Below are positions 55,458 through 64,000 of a stretch of 64,000 bases of DNA, one piece after another. Below the pieces are notes generated by a model. It was not told the origin of the DNA, did not search any database, and worked only from the letters and a program-made list of their open reading frames with translations. A program made the position numbers and the translations under genes. The stretch is from an uncultured bacterium (GTDB taxonomy: Bacteria > Planctomycetota > UBA1135 > GCA-002686595): the NCBI GenBank assembly GCA_937905825.1, contig CALCXM010000081.1, positions 62,001 through 126,000 on the forward strand, read 5' to 3'. Each line of letters opens with the position of its first letter. Position 1 is the stretch's first letter.

Positions 55458-57797
55458 ATGGGTGGACTCGGACTAAACACAGGCCTTAAGGCCCTCTTGG
55501 CTGCCCAGGCTTCCCTGGACACGATCGGCCACAACATCTCGAACTCAAACACGGAGGGTTACTCCCGCCAACGTCTTGAGGTGAGTGCATCCGCCGCGAT
55601 TCTGCAGCGCGGCAAGTTGATCGGATCGGGCGTGAACGCGGATACCGTGACGCGCTCCACTGACATTCTGCTCTTGGTGCGGACCACCGGACAGTTGGCC
55701 TCCTTGGGGCGTCTGGACTCGGCCCTCGATGGAATGACTGAGGTGGAGTCGCTGCTCGGTGAGCCGGGCGGTTTCGGTCTCGGATCGGGCTTGAGCAACT
55801 TCTTCGGGGCTGTGTCTGAACTCTCGACGTCTACCGAAGACTTGGTGTTGCGCACGGGCATGGTCCAGATGGCGACCGCTATGACGACGCAGTTCAATCA
55901 GCTTTCGAGCACGATGATTTCGCAACGCCAGGACACGGCGCGTCAAGTCGGTATTCAAGTGGAGAAGGTCAACGCGCTTGGCGAGCAGATCGTGACTCTC
56001 AACCACGAGATCTCTCAAACAGAAGCGACCGGAACCCCGGCCAACGACCTGCGCGACACGCGCGAGCGCAAGATGCGCGAGCTTTCGACCTTCGTGGACA
56101 TCTCGTTCCACGAGGACTCGAACGGCGTGACTCAGATCACCACTGGCGGGCGCCTGCTCGTGGGCGGAAGCCGGGCCTTCGAGATGACTTCGATCTCCCA
56201 AGGGGACGGAGAGGTAGAAGTTTTCCTCGAGGGCAGTGACCGCGCCGTCAACGTCAGGCACGGAAGCATCGCGGGGTTGCTACGAGTTGGACAAAACTTC
56301 ATCCCAGGTCTATCTGGCAAGTTCGACACCTTGGCGCGCAACTTGATCTTCGAGATGAACCGCTTGCACAGCACCGGCACTCCGGCTTCCGGGTCGTTCA
56401 CAAACATCACTTCTAGCTACTCCGTTTCCGACCAAGACTTGGACGGGGTGTCCTCGGATGAACTGATCTCTCAGTCTGGCTTGCCCTTCGATATTCAGGA
56501 CGGCGAGCTCTATGTGAACGTCACGAACAACACAACGGGCGGACTGCAGACCAGTCGCATTGAAATCGATAGTTCATCGACGACGGTAGGAGACTTCCTG
56601 GCGGAACTGAACGCGATCTCCGGGGTGAACGCCAACCTCAACAGCTTCGGTCGCTTGCAAGTCTTCGCGGACGCGGGCTTCGGCTACGACTTCGCACCCC
56701 GGCTTGACCCGGCGCCGGACAAGTCCGGAACCCTCGGCAGCGCCCACGCTTCCATCGGAACTGGCGTTGATGGTCCCTATGAGTTGGTCGACGGAGACAC
56801 ACTCACGCTGACCGGACCGGTGAGTACATTTAGCGCGACCTTCAATGACGCAGACTTCGTAGAGATGACGGAGGCAACTGCCGACGAAATCGCCGCGGTG
56901 CTCAACACCAACCCGGACATGCAGGCCAATGGTTTGCGCGCTGTGGTGAGTGGGGACCAGCTGTTCATTCAAACGGAAGCTGTTGGGACTAGCTCGGCCT
57001 TGACCGTTGGCGGCGGGACCGCGTTGGCCGCCCTCGGAATCACAGCCGGGACGACCGTGAACGGTGCCAGCACCGCGGTCGATATTCAGATCGGCGGAGA
57101 GTACACGGGACAGGACAACAGCTTCTTCCGGTTTGTTCCCACCTCAGATGGAATCGTCGGCACGACCCCGGGCTTGGAGGTGGATGTCTACACCCAGTCC
57201 GGTCAACTCGTGGCGACCCTCGACCTCGGAACGAGCTACCAACCAGGAACCGTTCTCGATGTGGACCAGGGAGTCTCCGTGTCCTTCAGCTACGGAGCGC
57301 TCTCGCAATCGACCAACGACTCTGCCCGCGTGGAATTGATCGCCGATGCGGATACTTCTGACGTATTGGCGGCCTTCGGCCTGAACTCGCTCTTCACTGG
57401 AACGGGTGCCGAAGACATCTCCATCCGAACGGATTTGGAAACGGATCCAGGTCTCTTGGCAACGGGCTCCTCTGGGGCATCCGGAGACAACACGACCCTT
57501 CTCGCGCTCTTGGACTTGCAGTCCACGGGAGTCGACGGGTTGAACGGGGAAGCGCTCGGAGACTACTACGGCGACGTGGTTAGTGATGTGGGATTCGAGA
57601 TTTCCACCGCAAGCGCGACTCGCGACGTGGAAGGCTTCTTGCTGCAAAACCTTGAAAACAGGCGTCACCAAAAATCGGGCGTGAATGTGGATGAGGAGTT
57701 GGTGGAGATGGTTCGCTTCGAGCAAAACTTCAACGCCGCCTCGCGCTACATCCAGGTGCTCAACACCCTCCAACAGGAAGTTCTCAACCTGATCTAA
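55458..57797 (+). CDS. flgK: Flagellar hook-associated protein FlgK (HAP1)
   Basis: A 779-residue HAP1 with a large variable centre. N-terminus: AQASLDTIGHNISNSNTEGY then SRQRLEV. C-terminus: GVNVDEELVEMVRFEQNF and ASRYIQVLNTLQQEVLNLI. It forms the hook-filament junction. It starts 1 bp after the flgN stop and precedes flgL by 3 bp. Confidence 0.93.
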   Translation: MGGLGLNTGLKALLAAQASLDTIGHNISNSNTEGYSRQRLEVSASAAILQRGKLIGSGVNADTVTRSTDILLLVRTTGQLASLGRLDSALDGMTEVESLLGEPGGFGLGSGLSNFFGAVSELSTSTEDLVLRTGMVQMATAMTTQFNQLSSTMISQRQDTARQVGIQVEKVNALGEQIVTLNHEISQTEATGTPANDLRDTRERKMRELSTFVDISFHEDSNGVTQITTGGRLLVGGSRAFEMTSISQGDGEVEVFLEGSDRAVNVRHGSIAGLLRVGQNFIPGLSGKFDTLARNLIFEMNRLHSTGTPASGSFTNITSSYSVSDQDLDGVSSDELISQSGLPFDIQDGELYVNVTNNTTGGLQTSRIEIDSSSTTVGDFLAELNAISGVNANLNSFGRLQVFADAGFGYDFAPRLDPAPDKSGTLGSAHASIGTGVDGPYELVDGDTLTLTGPVSTFSATFNDADFVEMTEATADEIAAVLNTNPDMQANGLRAVVSGDQLFIQTEAVGTSSALTVGGGTALAALGITAGTTVNGASTAVDIQIGGEYTGQDNSFFRFVPTSDGIVGTTPGLEVDVYTQSGQLVATLDLGTSYQPGTVLDVDQGVSVSFSYGALSQSTNDSARVELIADADTSDVLAAFGLNSLFTGTGAEDISIRTDLETDPGLLATGSSGASGDNTTLLALLDLQSTGVDGLNGEALGDYYGDVVSDVGFEISTASATRDVEGFLLQNLENRRHQKSGVNVDEELVEMVRFEQNFNAASRYIQVLNTLQQEVLNLI

Positions 57798-57800
57798 GCC

Positions 57801-59231
57801 ATGGCTGTTCGTCCAACACAAAGCAGTATCTTCAACCTCGTTTCGCGAGGTCTCCAATCGAACCTCACCAAGCTGGCGCACGCCCAGGAGCGCGTCTCTT
57901 CGGGGAAGGAAATTCTGCGGCCCTCGGATGACGCGGTGGGCACAGCCCGCGCCTTGTCCATGCGCCGGCGTCTGGGACTTCTCAATCGCTTCCGCGATAG
58001 TGTTGACAGCGGCCGACCCATTCTGGAAACCACCACATCAGCATTGGAAGAGGCTTCGGGCATCCTTTCGGAAGCTCGCGCCCTGGTAGTTCAGAGCATG
58101 AGTGGCTCGATGAACCCGACGGACCGTGAGGCGATGGGACTTCAAATTGAGCTGATCCTCGAGAAGCTTGTCGACGTGGCGAACACGAAGATCGGCGATC
58201 GCTTTGTGTTCTCTGGAACCAAGACGGACCAGGAGCCGTTCAACCTAACCAGCACTGGCGGGGAAGCAACGGTCGAGTACTTGGGAAACGACAGCGTTCA
58301 ACGCATCTCGGTCGGGTTCGGTACAGACCTTGCGGTCAACGTCCCCGGCTCCGAGGTCTTCGGGGCGTCCGCCGTTAGTGAAGTGACGCTCTCGGGCTTG
58401 ACCGGAGCGAGCCTAGGAGCCACGGCCAATCAAGGCACCGGCTATTCCGATGTCCTCTTCCGACACGATGCGACCACAGGAACTCCTGGGTCTGGCTTGG
58501 CTCTCGTTTCCACTGGGCAGTTTGACACGATCCTCAATGATCACGTGCTCCAGGTGAACGGTGCCGAGAGCAAGATCCGACTGGGCAATGGCGAGTTCGT
58601 TCCGATGCCGGTCGCCGGTGATTCGAACTACACGAACTTCGCTGTTTACGACTCGGATGGTTCCGAACTGCATGTGGACTTCACGGCGTACACCGGCGCG
58701 GACAGCTCGGCTGTCATGCATGGTGAGGGCTCAGTGGCCATGCCCCGCGGGGCCTACACCGCGTTGACCTTTACCGAGACGGACATGGAACTCGTGGGGC
58801 AGGACGGCACGGTCTTGCACATGGACGCGACTGGGGTTACGCGCTCCGGCAATGAGCTAGCAAGCTTTACCGGCGCAACGTCAATTTTCGATGTGCTCGC
58901 GGGCGTGGCTGCGGACTTGCGCAACACCTCGGGCCTGCCCGCAAAGGACGTGGTCGATCGGCTCTCCCTGCGCTTCGGAGAGCTGGAAGCCAATTTCAAT
59001 CGCTCCCTGCGGGCCCTCGGAACACTTGGCGCAAGAACTGAACGCTTGATTTCCAGCGGCAGTCGACTCGAGACCGTGAGCCTCAATGTGGAGGGTCAAC
59101 TCTCCCAGGTAGAGGACGTGGACATCACCAAGGTGATTCTCGAAATGAACCGGACCGAACAAACCTTGCAGCTGGCCCAGGCAACGGGCTCGCGACTCAT
59201 TCAACACACACTCTTAGACTTCTTGGGTTGA
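57801..59231 (+). CDS. flgL: Flagellar hook-associated protein FlgL (HAP3)
   Basis: A 476-residue flagellin-like HAP3, larger than E. coli FlgL (317 aa). The N-terminal coil has KLAHAQERVSSGKEILRPSD and DRFVFSGTKTDQEPF. The C-terminal coil has VEDVDITKVILEMNRTEQTL and ends HTLLDFLG. The middle 200-380 is a variable beta region. Second junction protein; the flagellin gene itself is not in the window. Confidence 0.92.
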   Translation: MAVRPTQSSIFNLVSRGLQSNLTKLAHAQERVSSGKEILRPSDDAVGTARALSMRRRLGLLNRFRDSVDSGRPILETTTSALEEASGILSEARALVVQSMSGSMNPTDREAMGLQIELILEKLVDVANTKIGDRFVFSGTKTDQEPFNLTSTGGEATVEYLGNDSVQRISVGFGTDLAVNVPGSEVFGASAVSEVTLSGLTGASLGATANQGTGYSDVLFRHDATTGTPGSGLALVSTGQFDTILNDHVLQVNGAESKIRLGNGEFVPMPVAGDSNYTNFAVYDSDGSELHVDFTAYTGADSSAVMHGEGSVAMPRGAYTALTFTETDMELVGQDGTVLHMDATGVTRSGNELASFTGATSIFDVLAGVAADLRNTSGLPAKDVVDRLSLRFGELEANFNRSLRALGTLGARTERLISSGSRLETVSLNVEGQLSQVEDVDITKVILEMNRTEQTLQLAQATGSRLIQHTLLDFLG

Positions 59232-59235
59232 TGCC

Positions 59236-59565
59236 ATGGTAGATCCTTCATCATTCGGCAAGGCGGGTAGCTCCCCGCTGAACCCCGCGAGTGCCATCAC
59301 TCCTGGGAAAGCTGGGCAGCAAGATCCCGCCGCGGGGACCGGTGGTCCCGCGTTCCGGGCTCTCCTTGAAAGCCTGCAGGAGAAGTCCAGGTCACTCTCT
59401 GTGGACAGCCAAAAGGTTGAGAAACCCGAGGACCTTTCCGGTGCGGTCGATCGTGCTCGCAGCACTTTGACTGACGCCTTGTCGTTGAGCGACCAACTCA
59501 TGGAAGCCTACCGACAAGCTGGTCACGGACGAGACGCGAAGTCCCCTGGCGGAGATGGGAAATGA
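59236..59565 (+). CDS. Small flagellar-operon protein of unknown function
   Basis: A 109-residue soluble protein: a Pro/Gly/Ser-rich N-terminal third, then two predicted helices (AFRALLESLQEKSRSL and a long one around AVDRARSTLTDALSLSDQLMEA, quoted as two pieces). No motif recognised. It starts 4 bp after flgL and its stop overlaps the acetyltransferase start by 4 bp (ATGA), so it is probably translated with both. It may be an export or filament accessory protein. Confidence 0.65.
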   Translation: MVDPSSFGKAGSSPLNPASAITPGKAGQQDPAAGTGGPAFRALLESLQEKSRSLSVDSQKVEKPEDLSGAVDRARSTLTDALSLSDQLMEAYRQAGHGRDAKSPGGDGK

Positions 59566-60656
59566 ACGTTGAGGTCCGAGCAAACACGGGAAGTGCTCTG
59601 GCTCTGATGGAGAGCATTCACGCGAAGGGCTATCCCTTGGTTCAGGAATACCCGCAGGTCTTTTCGCCGGACTCGCGAGCCAAGGTTGTCGTCGCTGAAG
59701 AAGGCGGGGAGGTGCACTCGGCTTGCGCCATTCTCCAACGGGAACTGATCTTCCCGGACGGAATGGGGAAGCCGCGATTGATTCAGATCGGGCTGATCGG
59801 TTCGGTCTCGACGGCGGTCGAAAGCCGTCATCAAGGATTGGCAGGTTCGGTGCTCGACGCCGCTGAACGGGAACTGAAGGATGCCGGCTGTCTCTTTTGC
59901 ATGCTTTGGGCGGACGATCCGGGCTTTTATGAAACGCGTGGCTATCAACCCATTGGGCTGGAGTTCGACTTTGTCCTCGAGCGCAGCCTCTGCCAGCAAC
60001 TCCCCGCAGCGACCCACGTGCGCAGTGCCCTGCCGGGGGACTTCAAGCGCCTGCATGAACTGTACATGGCTCAGGACCGCCGGATGGTTCGACAGCCTGT
60101 GGAGAGCTCACGCCTCTTCTCGACTCCCGGGATGCGCTTGATGGTGCACGACCAAGGCAACGGTCCCGTGGCCTACGCTTGCCTCGGGCGCGGGCACGAT
60201 CTGGAAGACGTTGTCCATGAGTGGGCAGGTGAGCACACCGGTGTCTTGGCATGCCTTCGAGCCTTGCTGGAGGCGGACTCAGCGCGCGAGGCGGGCAGCC
60301 CTCTATTCATGATGGCTTCGGCCAGTGACGGGGCGGTCACGGACTGGCTGCAGCAGCATGGCGCCATGTGCGCCCCCGGTGTTCTGGGGCTGGCTAAGAT
60401 CTTGGATATTGAGTCGGCCAAGCAATTGATCGCTGACGACTGCGAGGGGGAGCTGAGCTTCGGCGCGACCAGCCGTGGAAACGTGGTCGTGCGCAAAGGG
60501 TCAAAGTCGGCGGAGCTTTCTCCGCAGATGTGGCTCGACCTGCTGTTGCCTCCGAAAGGCCAATGCCAGGGGCTGGAACGCTTGGAGCGTCAGCTCGCGA
60601 CTCGATTCGAGTCATTGCCCTGGGCACCCTTCCTGTGGGGCTTGGACTCTATCTGA
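59562..60656 (+). CDS. Eis-like GNAT acetyltransferase
   Basis: A 364-residue protein. The N-terminal GNAT domain has the acetyl-CoA loop VESRHQGLAG (87-95) and FCMLWADDPGFYETRGYQPIG (split around residue 120). A second GNAT-like half follows (about 150-290), then a small C-terminal part (LSFGATSRGNVVVRKG) that could be the SCP2-like tail of Eis-type enzymes. Acetyl acceptor unknown. It overlaps the preceding small gene by 4 bp, placing it at the end of the flagellar operon; flagellar protein modification is a possibility, not shown. Confidence 0.75.
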   Translation: MNVEVRANTGSALALMESIHAKGYPLVQEYPQVFSPDSRAKVVVAEEGGEVHSACAILQRELIFPDGMGKPRLIQIGLIGSVSTAVESRHQGLAGSVLDAAERELKDAGCLFCMLWADDPGFYETRGYQPIGLEFDFVLERSLCQQLPAATHVRSALPGDFKRLHELYMAQDRRMVRQPVESSRLFSTPGMRLMVHDQGNGPVAYACLGRGHDLEDVVHEWAGEHTGVLACLRALLEADSAREAGSPLFMMASASDGAVTDWLQQHGAMCAPGVLGLAKILDIESAKQLIADDCEGELSFGATSRGNVVVRKGSKSAELSPQMWLDLLLPPKGQCQGLERLERQLATRFESLPWAPFLWGLDSI

Positions 60657-60842
60657 GTTCCCTGCTTGCGGTGGCAAGAGAAAGTTGCCGGGGAGGTTGC
60701 TGGGGATTTAGCGGTCCAGCAAGGACGTCGCATTGCAAGAGCACGCCGCTCAAACTCGAGGAAAGTGGTACACCAGATTAGGGTGATTACCCCAGATCAT
60801 CTTACCCCTGGGCGAGCGTATCCTCGTCCAAAGATGAAGTCC

Positions 60843-61436
60843 TCATCCGTCGTAGTTGCTCGGGAAGAGAGCACGCTCAACGCTTTCGATGGCGATGTGA
60901 AGGGCCTTGATATGGATCTCCTGGATGCGATCAGATGTGGTCGCCAGGGGCACCAAAATAGGGATGTCGACCAAGGGAAGGGCTTTTCCGCCTCCTTTGC
61001 CGAGCAAGCCAACCGTGGTGATTCCCTTGTCCTTCGCCGTCTCGAGAGCACGCAGGATGTTGGGGGAGTGGCCACTCGTGGACATGACTACCAGCGTGTC
61101 TCCCTCCTTCCCATAAGCGGTGACCAAGCGGGCGAAGACCTCATCGAATCCAAAGTCGTTGGCGATACAAGTAAGGTGACTAGGATCAGAAAAAGCGACA
61201 GCCGGCAGGGGGCTACGGTCGGAACGGAAACGTCCCGTCCATTCCTCTGCGAAGTGCATAGCGTCGCACATACTGCCGCCATTGCCGCAGGCCATCAGGA
61301 GCCCTCCGCGTTGGAGAGTCTCATGGGCTGCGCGAGCGAACTTCTCGACACCCTCCACGCAGGACGGGTCATCGAGGAAGGCTTGAAGGGTGCGAGCGGC
61401 CTCCTCAAAAGAGGCGCGGATCGTGGCTTGCATCAT
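60843..61436 (-). CDS. gmhA: Phosphoheptose isomerase GmhA
   Basis: About 197 aa from ATG 61436. A SIS-fold enzyme making D-glycero-D-manno-heptose 7-phosphate from sedoheptulose 7-phosphate for LPS core heptose. Signatures are ACGNGGSMCDAMHFAEEW (zinc-ligand His), RFRSDRSPLP, MSTSGHSPNIL (phosphate loop) and a C-terminal EIHIKALHIAIE with the second His pair. It supports an LPS-bearing outer membrane. Single gene, convergent with the flagellar operon. Confidence 0.9.
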   Translation of the reverse strand: MMQATIRASFEEAARTLQAFLDDPSCVEGVEKFARAAHETLQRGGLLMACGNGGSMCDAMHFAEEWTGRFRSDRSPLPAVAFSDPSHLTCIANDFGFDEVFARLVTAYGKEGDTLVVMSTSGHSPNILRALETAKDKGITTVGLLGKGGGKALPLVDIPILVPLATTSDRIQEIHIKALHIAIESVERALFPSNYDG

Positions 61437-61675
61437 GGTGAAGCACATTGTGCGACCGGGCGCGGGAAACGGCAAGTTGCCGACGTTGTTCCTGATTGCC
61501 TCCCGCCCTTTTTGGCGGACGGATCCAGCCGGACAATCACTCTCCTTCCCGAGAGACCGACTGTTTCACCGAAGGTGGGTTTTTCCCATGGGAGGTCTCA
61601 AGCGTCAGCTAGGCCTGCTGTGCCCACTTACGGTCCGGACTCGTATCTTCAACTCAACGAAACGGGGTAACTCAA

Positions 61676-62047
61676 ATGATGCGCTTAGGATGCATTCTCA
61701 AAAACGCCCGCGGGAAAGAGTCCCGTGTGCAGTTCGCTCGCAAGCTCGAACTCTCCTACACCTTCGTCCGTGCCATGGAGCACGGCCTCAGGTTTCCCTC
61801 CGACAAGGTTCTGCTCGAGATCGCTCAGCGTCTCAACGAGAACCCGGAAAACCTGCTTCTTGCGGCCTACTGCGACCGCTCTCCGCTCTTGGCGGACGTC
61901 CTTGAGGGACGAGGAGTCGCGATCCCTGAAGGGGAGCCGGAGGCCAACACTCAGGCCGCAACCCCTGCTGCGGACCCCCTGACCCCCCAGACGAATCCAG
62001 CGACCGTGCGTCCGATCCAAGCGATCCGCGCGCACGCTCCCTTCTAG
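61676..62047 (+). CDS. XRE-family helix-turn-helix regulator
   Basis: A 123-residue protein with a Cro/cI-type HTH at residues 5-60 (LGCILKNARGKESRVQFARK, LELSYTFVRAMEHGLRFPSD). The C-terminal half is Ala/Pro/Thr-rich and unstructured, ending in a basic HAPF. ATG start; a strong terminator follows. Its targets are unknown. Confidence 0.85.
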   Translation: MMRLGCILKNARGKESRVQFARKLELSYTFVRAMEHGLRFPSDKVLLEIAQRLNENPENLLLAAYCDRSPLLADVLEGRGVAIPEGEPEANTQAATPAADPLTPQTNPATVRPIQAIRAHAPF

Positions 62048-62102
62048 GAGATTCGCCTGACTGGTCCGGGAGGTCGCTACCCCCACCCACCTGGACCCTT
62101 AG

Positions 62103-62149
62103 TTCCGTTGGCTCGTGCCCCCCCCACGAGCTGGCGGAATTATTCTTTT
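62103..62149 (+). terminator. Intrinsic terminator after the XRE gene
   Basis: TTCCGTTGGCTCGTG pairs with CACGAGCTGGCGGAA (three G-U in the middle) around a C-only loop, followed by TTATTCTTTT. Confidence 0.85.
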
Positions 62150-62175
62150 GGCGGACCCCTACTATGACCCGGACT

Positions 62176-63306
62176 CTAGGCGCGGCTCGCCAGGACCGCG
62201 GCGATCTCCTCTTGCAGTCGAGGAAGGATTTCATCGTAGGTGTAGGAGCCGACTTCCTGTGGCCCGCGCTTTAGGTTGACGCGCTTCGCTCCACACCACA
62301 AACCAATGTCGGCGTCGTCTGTTTCGCCCGGGCCGTTGACCCGACAGCCCATGACAGCAATGGTCAGATTTTCGTCCTGGTGCGCTTCCGTGGCACGCTT
62401 GACCTCTTGGGCGAGATCGACAAAGCGTTCGTTCTCGACCCGCGAACAGGACGGACAGGCGATGATGTTGAGCCCCTCGAAGAAGTTTGGGGGGACCGAG
62501 CGGAAGCGTCCGGCGTTGATGTCATCGATCAGTCCCAGGCCTACCTCGATCTCCATGCCCTTGTCGGCGAAGGGCACCGTCAAAGAAACTCGCAAGGTGT
62601 CTCCGATGCCCCGGGAGAGCAGTTGCTCGAAGGCGATGCGGGTTTTGATGATGCCATCCGGAGGCATCCCAGCTTCTGTCACGCCGAGGTGGATCGGCAC
62701 GTCCGGGCGCGCTGCTGCAAAACGGGTGTTGGCCTCAATCACCAGCCGTGGATCGGAGTCCTTGATGGAGACCAAGTAGTTGACGAACTGGAGTTCATCG
62801 AGCATGGCGCAATGATCGATGGCGCATTGCACGATCGCTCCCGTGTGGTCCTCTCCAAAGCGCTCTTTGTACTCCGGAGCGATGGAGCCTGCGTTGACAC
62901 CGATCCGAATGGCGCAGCCGTGCTCGCGTGCGCAGTCGACGATGAAGGCGACCTTCTCCCGAACGCTCAGCGACTTCTCATGGTGATGCAGGTGCCCGGG
63001 GTTGTAGCGAATCTTGTCCACCAGGGGAGCCACGTCCGCGGCCAGTCGGTAGTTCTCCTGCAAGTCCACGGAGATCAAGGCGTCCGTCTCCGAACGAAGG
63101 ATCCGAAGGGCTTCCACGTCTGCCTTGGTGTCGACCGCGATGCGAATCAAGGCGGCGCCAGCTGCTTCCAGGATGCGGATCTGTTCGCGGGTCGCCTTTA
63201 GATCCGAAGTCGGGGTGGCCGCCATGCTCTGCACTGCAATGGGGGCGTTGCCGCCGATGGGAAGATCACGAATGTAGATCTGACGTGTTGTTCTGGGGGG
63301 GATCAC
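62176..63306 (-). CDS. ispG: 4-hydroxy-3-methylbut-2-enyl diphosphate synthase IspG
   Basis: About 376 aa from GTG 63306, which fits the family length and begins just before RTTRQIYIRDLPIGG; the open frame runs further upstream without coding character. VAVQSM-type block APIAVQSMAATPTSD is followed by IRIAVDTKADVEALR. The [4Fe-4S] ligands are CPSCSR (about 281-286) and CRVNGPGETDDAD (about 327). Penultimate step of the MEP isoprenoid pathway. It is divergent from an oxidoreductase gene. Confidence 0.93.
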   Translation of the reverse strand: MIPPRTTRQIYIRDLPIGGNAPIAVQSMAATPTSDLKATREQIRILEAAGAALIRIAVDTKADVEALRILRSETDALISVDLQENYRLAADVAPLVDKIRYNPGHLHHHEKSLSVREKVAFIVDCAREHGCAIRIGVNAGSIAPEYKERFGEDHTGAIVQCAIDHCAMLDELQFVNYLVSIKDSDPRLVIEANTRFAAARPDVPIHLGVTEAGMPPDGIIKTRIAFEQLLSRGIGDTLRVSLTVPFADKGMEIEVGLGLIDDINAGRFRSVPPNFFEGLNIIACPSCSRVENERFVDLAQEVKRATEAHQDENLTIAVMGCRVNGPGETDDADIGLWCGAKRVNLKRGPQEVGSYTYDEILPRLQEEIAAVLASRA

Positions 63307-63577
63307 CGGTTGAACCTCGTTTGAAAGTTCCTGGATTCTGACCCGCGCGGGGAAGCGCGGTCGTGACAAGTCTGGCTCTAAAGAGGGCGTTGGGAGGGAC
63401 GCCTTTCCGGCGCAGATGGTACCGGGCGGCGACTCTCCCAAGCGGCCCTTCGGAGCAGAAACCTGCAGCGCCGGGGGATTCCCCGCGCAGGAGCGAGCAA
63501 TGGCCATGCGTGCTACACTTGGGCCTCTTAGGCCCTTTCTTGGGGCCTGTGGAACACGGCCACTGGGAGGTGAGCGC

Positions 63578-64000
63578 ATGAGAGCGAAGACTGTGATCAT
63601 TGGGGGGGGAGCTGTTGGGCTCTCCATCGCCCTTCATTCCGCACGACGTGCCGACGCCCTGAAGGACCCCGTCATGTTGCTCGAGAGCGGTGACATCGGG
63701 TCTGGGCCGGCGGCCCGATCCGGCGCGGTGCTCCACCAGTTTCACGGGTCTCTCAACACGGCGGGGATGGCGCGCGACTCGCTCCGCTACTACCAAGGGA
63801 TCCAAAGCAGGACAGGACGTTCCCTCGGTTTCGTTCAGACGGGTGTCTTGACCTTGGCCAAGAGCCGCACGCCGCAACACTTGGAAAAGCTCAAGAAGCT
63901 GGTCCAGCTCCACGACTCTATGGGAATCGAAGTCCGCTGTTTGGATGCGAGCGCGATGCGTACGTTGGTGCCCGGGTTGACGGTTTCGGACGACGCGATC
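63578..64000 (+). CDS. FAD-dependent oxidoreductase (DAO family), 3'-partial
   Basis: The first 141 codons of a gene that runs off the window. ATG 63578 has GGGAGG nine bases upstream. The FAD Rossmann motif is TVIIGGGAVGLSIALH (5-20), followed by LLESGDIGSGPAARSGAVLH, as in glycine/sarcosine oxidase-like enzymes. The substrate domain is not visible, so the substrate cannot be assigned. Confidence 0.85.
   Translation, partial: MRAKTVIIGGGAVGLSIALHSARRADALKDPVMLLESGDIGSGPAARSGAVLHQFHGSLNTAGMARDSLRYYQGIQSRTGRSLGFVQTGVLTLAKSRTPQHLEKLKKLVQLHDSMGIEVRCLDASAMRTLVPGLTVSDDAI

Overview
The window is a GC-rich bacterial chromosome segment, most likely from a planctomycete (Planctomycetota). This is an inference. 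It rests on the mix of large secreted EF-hand/thioredoxin-like and YVTN-cytochrome proteins, the seven-bladed FG-GAP protein with a C-terminal FCFGDGTGSACPCG domain that I associate with planctomycete exoproteins, many starts without a Shine-Dalgarno, and a Gram-negative flagellum with P and L rings. No rRNA, tRNA, insertion sequence or CRISPR array was seen.

Layout. 1-4.2 kb: partial HPr-like protein, metallophosphoesterase, membrane protein, parB with two perfect parS sites just downstream, cyclophilin. 4.6-19.9 kb: envelope and metabolic genes (DUF3352-like/GspG-like fusion, DUF374 acyltransferase, DUF72, outer-membrane protein, GT2 glycosyltransferase, CstA, cystathionine beta-synthase, EF-hand protein, dapF, M48 protease). 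20-28.7 kb: eIF-2B-like protein, gyrA, yqeY, murJ, B12-dependent ribonucleotide reductase. 28.9-38.5 kb: a small secreted protein, a DsbD-type reductase, an FG-GAP protein, a spermidine-synthase-like fusion and a VOC protein. 38.5-45.9 kb: feoAB with a Fur-like box, rpiA, a four-CBS-domain protein, and a YVTN/di-haem cytochrome. 46.3-60.7 kb: a flagellar hook/rod/ring cluster in two sigma-54-type units (fliK-flgD-flgE; flgF-flgG-flgA-flgH-flgI-flgJ-flgN-flgK-flgL, a small protein and an Eis-like acetyltransferase). 60.8-64 kb: gmhA, an XRE regulator, ispG and the start of an FAD oxidoreductase.

The strongest unusual signal is at 29772-32228. The DsbD gene appears broken by an in-frame TGA, but that TGA sits exactly where the first cysteine of the thioredoxin CxxC motif should be (U-A-S-C). 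It is followed by an 11-bp hairpin with one bulged base whose loop starts 22 nt later, as expected for a bacterial SECIS. It is best read as a selenoprotein of 818 residues.

Just downstream, about 310 bp (end of this gene plus end of the convergent VOC gene) is duplicated at 32092-32404 and 37895-38205. The two copies bracket a 5.5-kb block and leave a gene remnant at each junction. The flagellar cluster also has two exact -24/-12 promoters, one apparently giving a leaderless flgF message and one followed by a terminator-like hairpin in the fliK leader.
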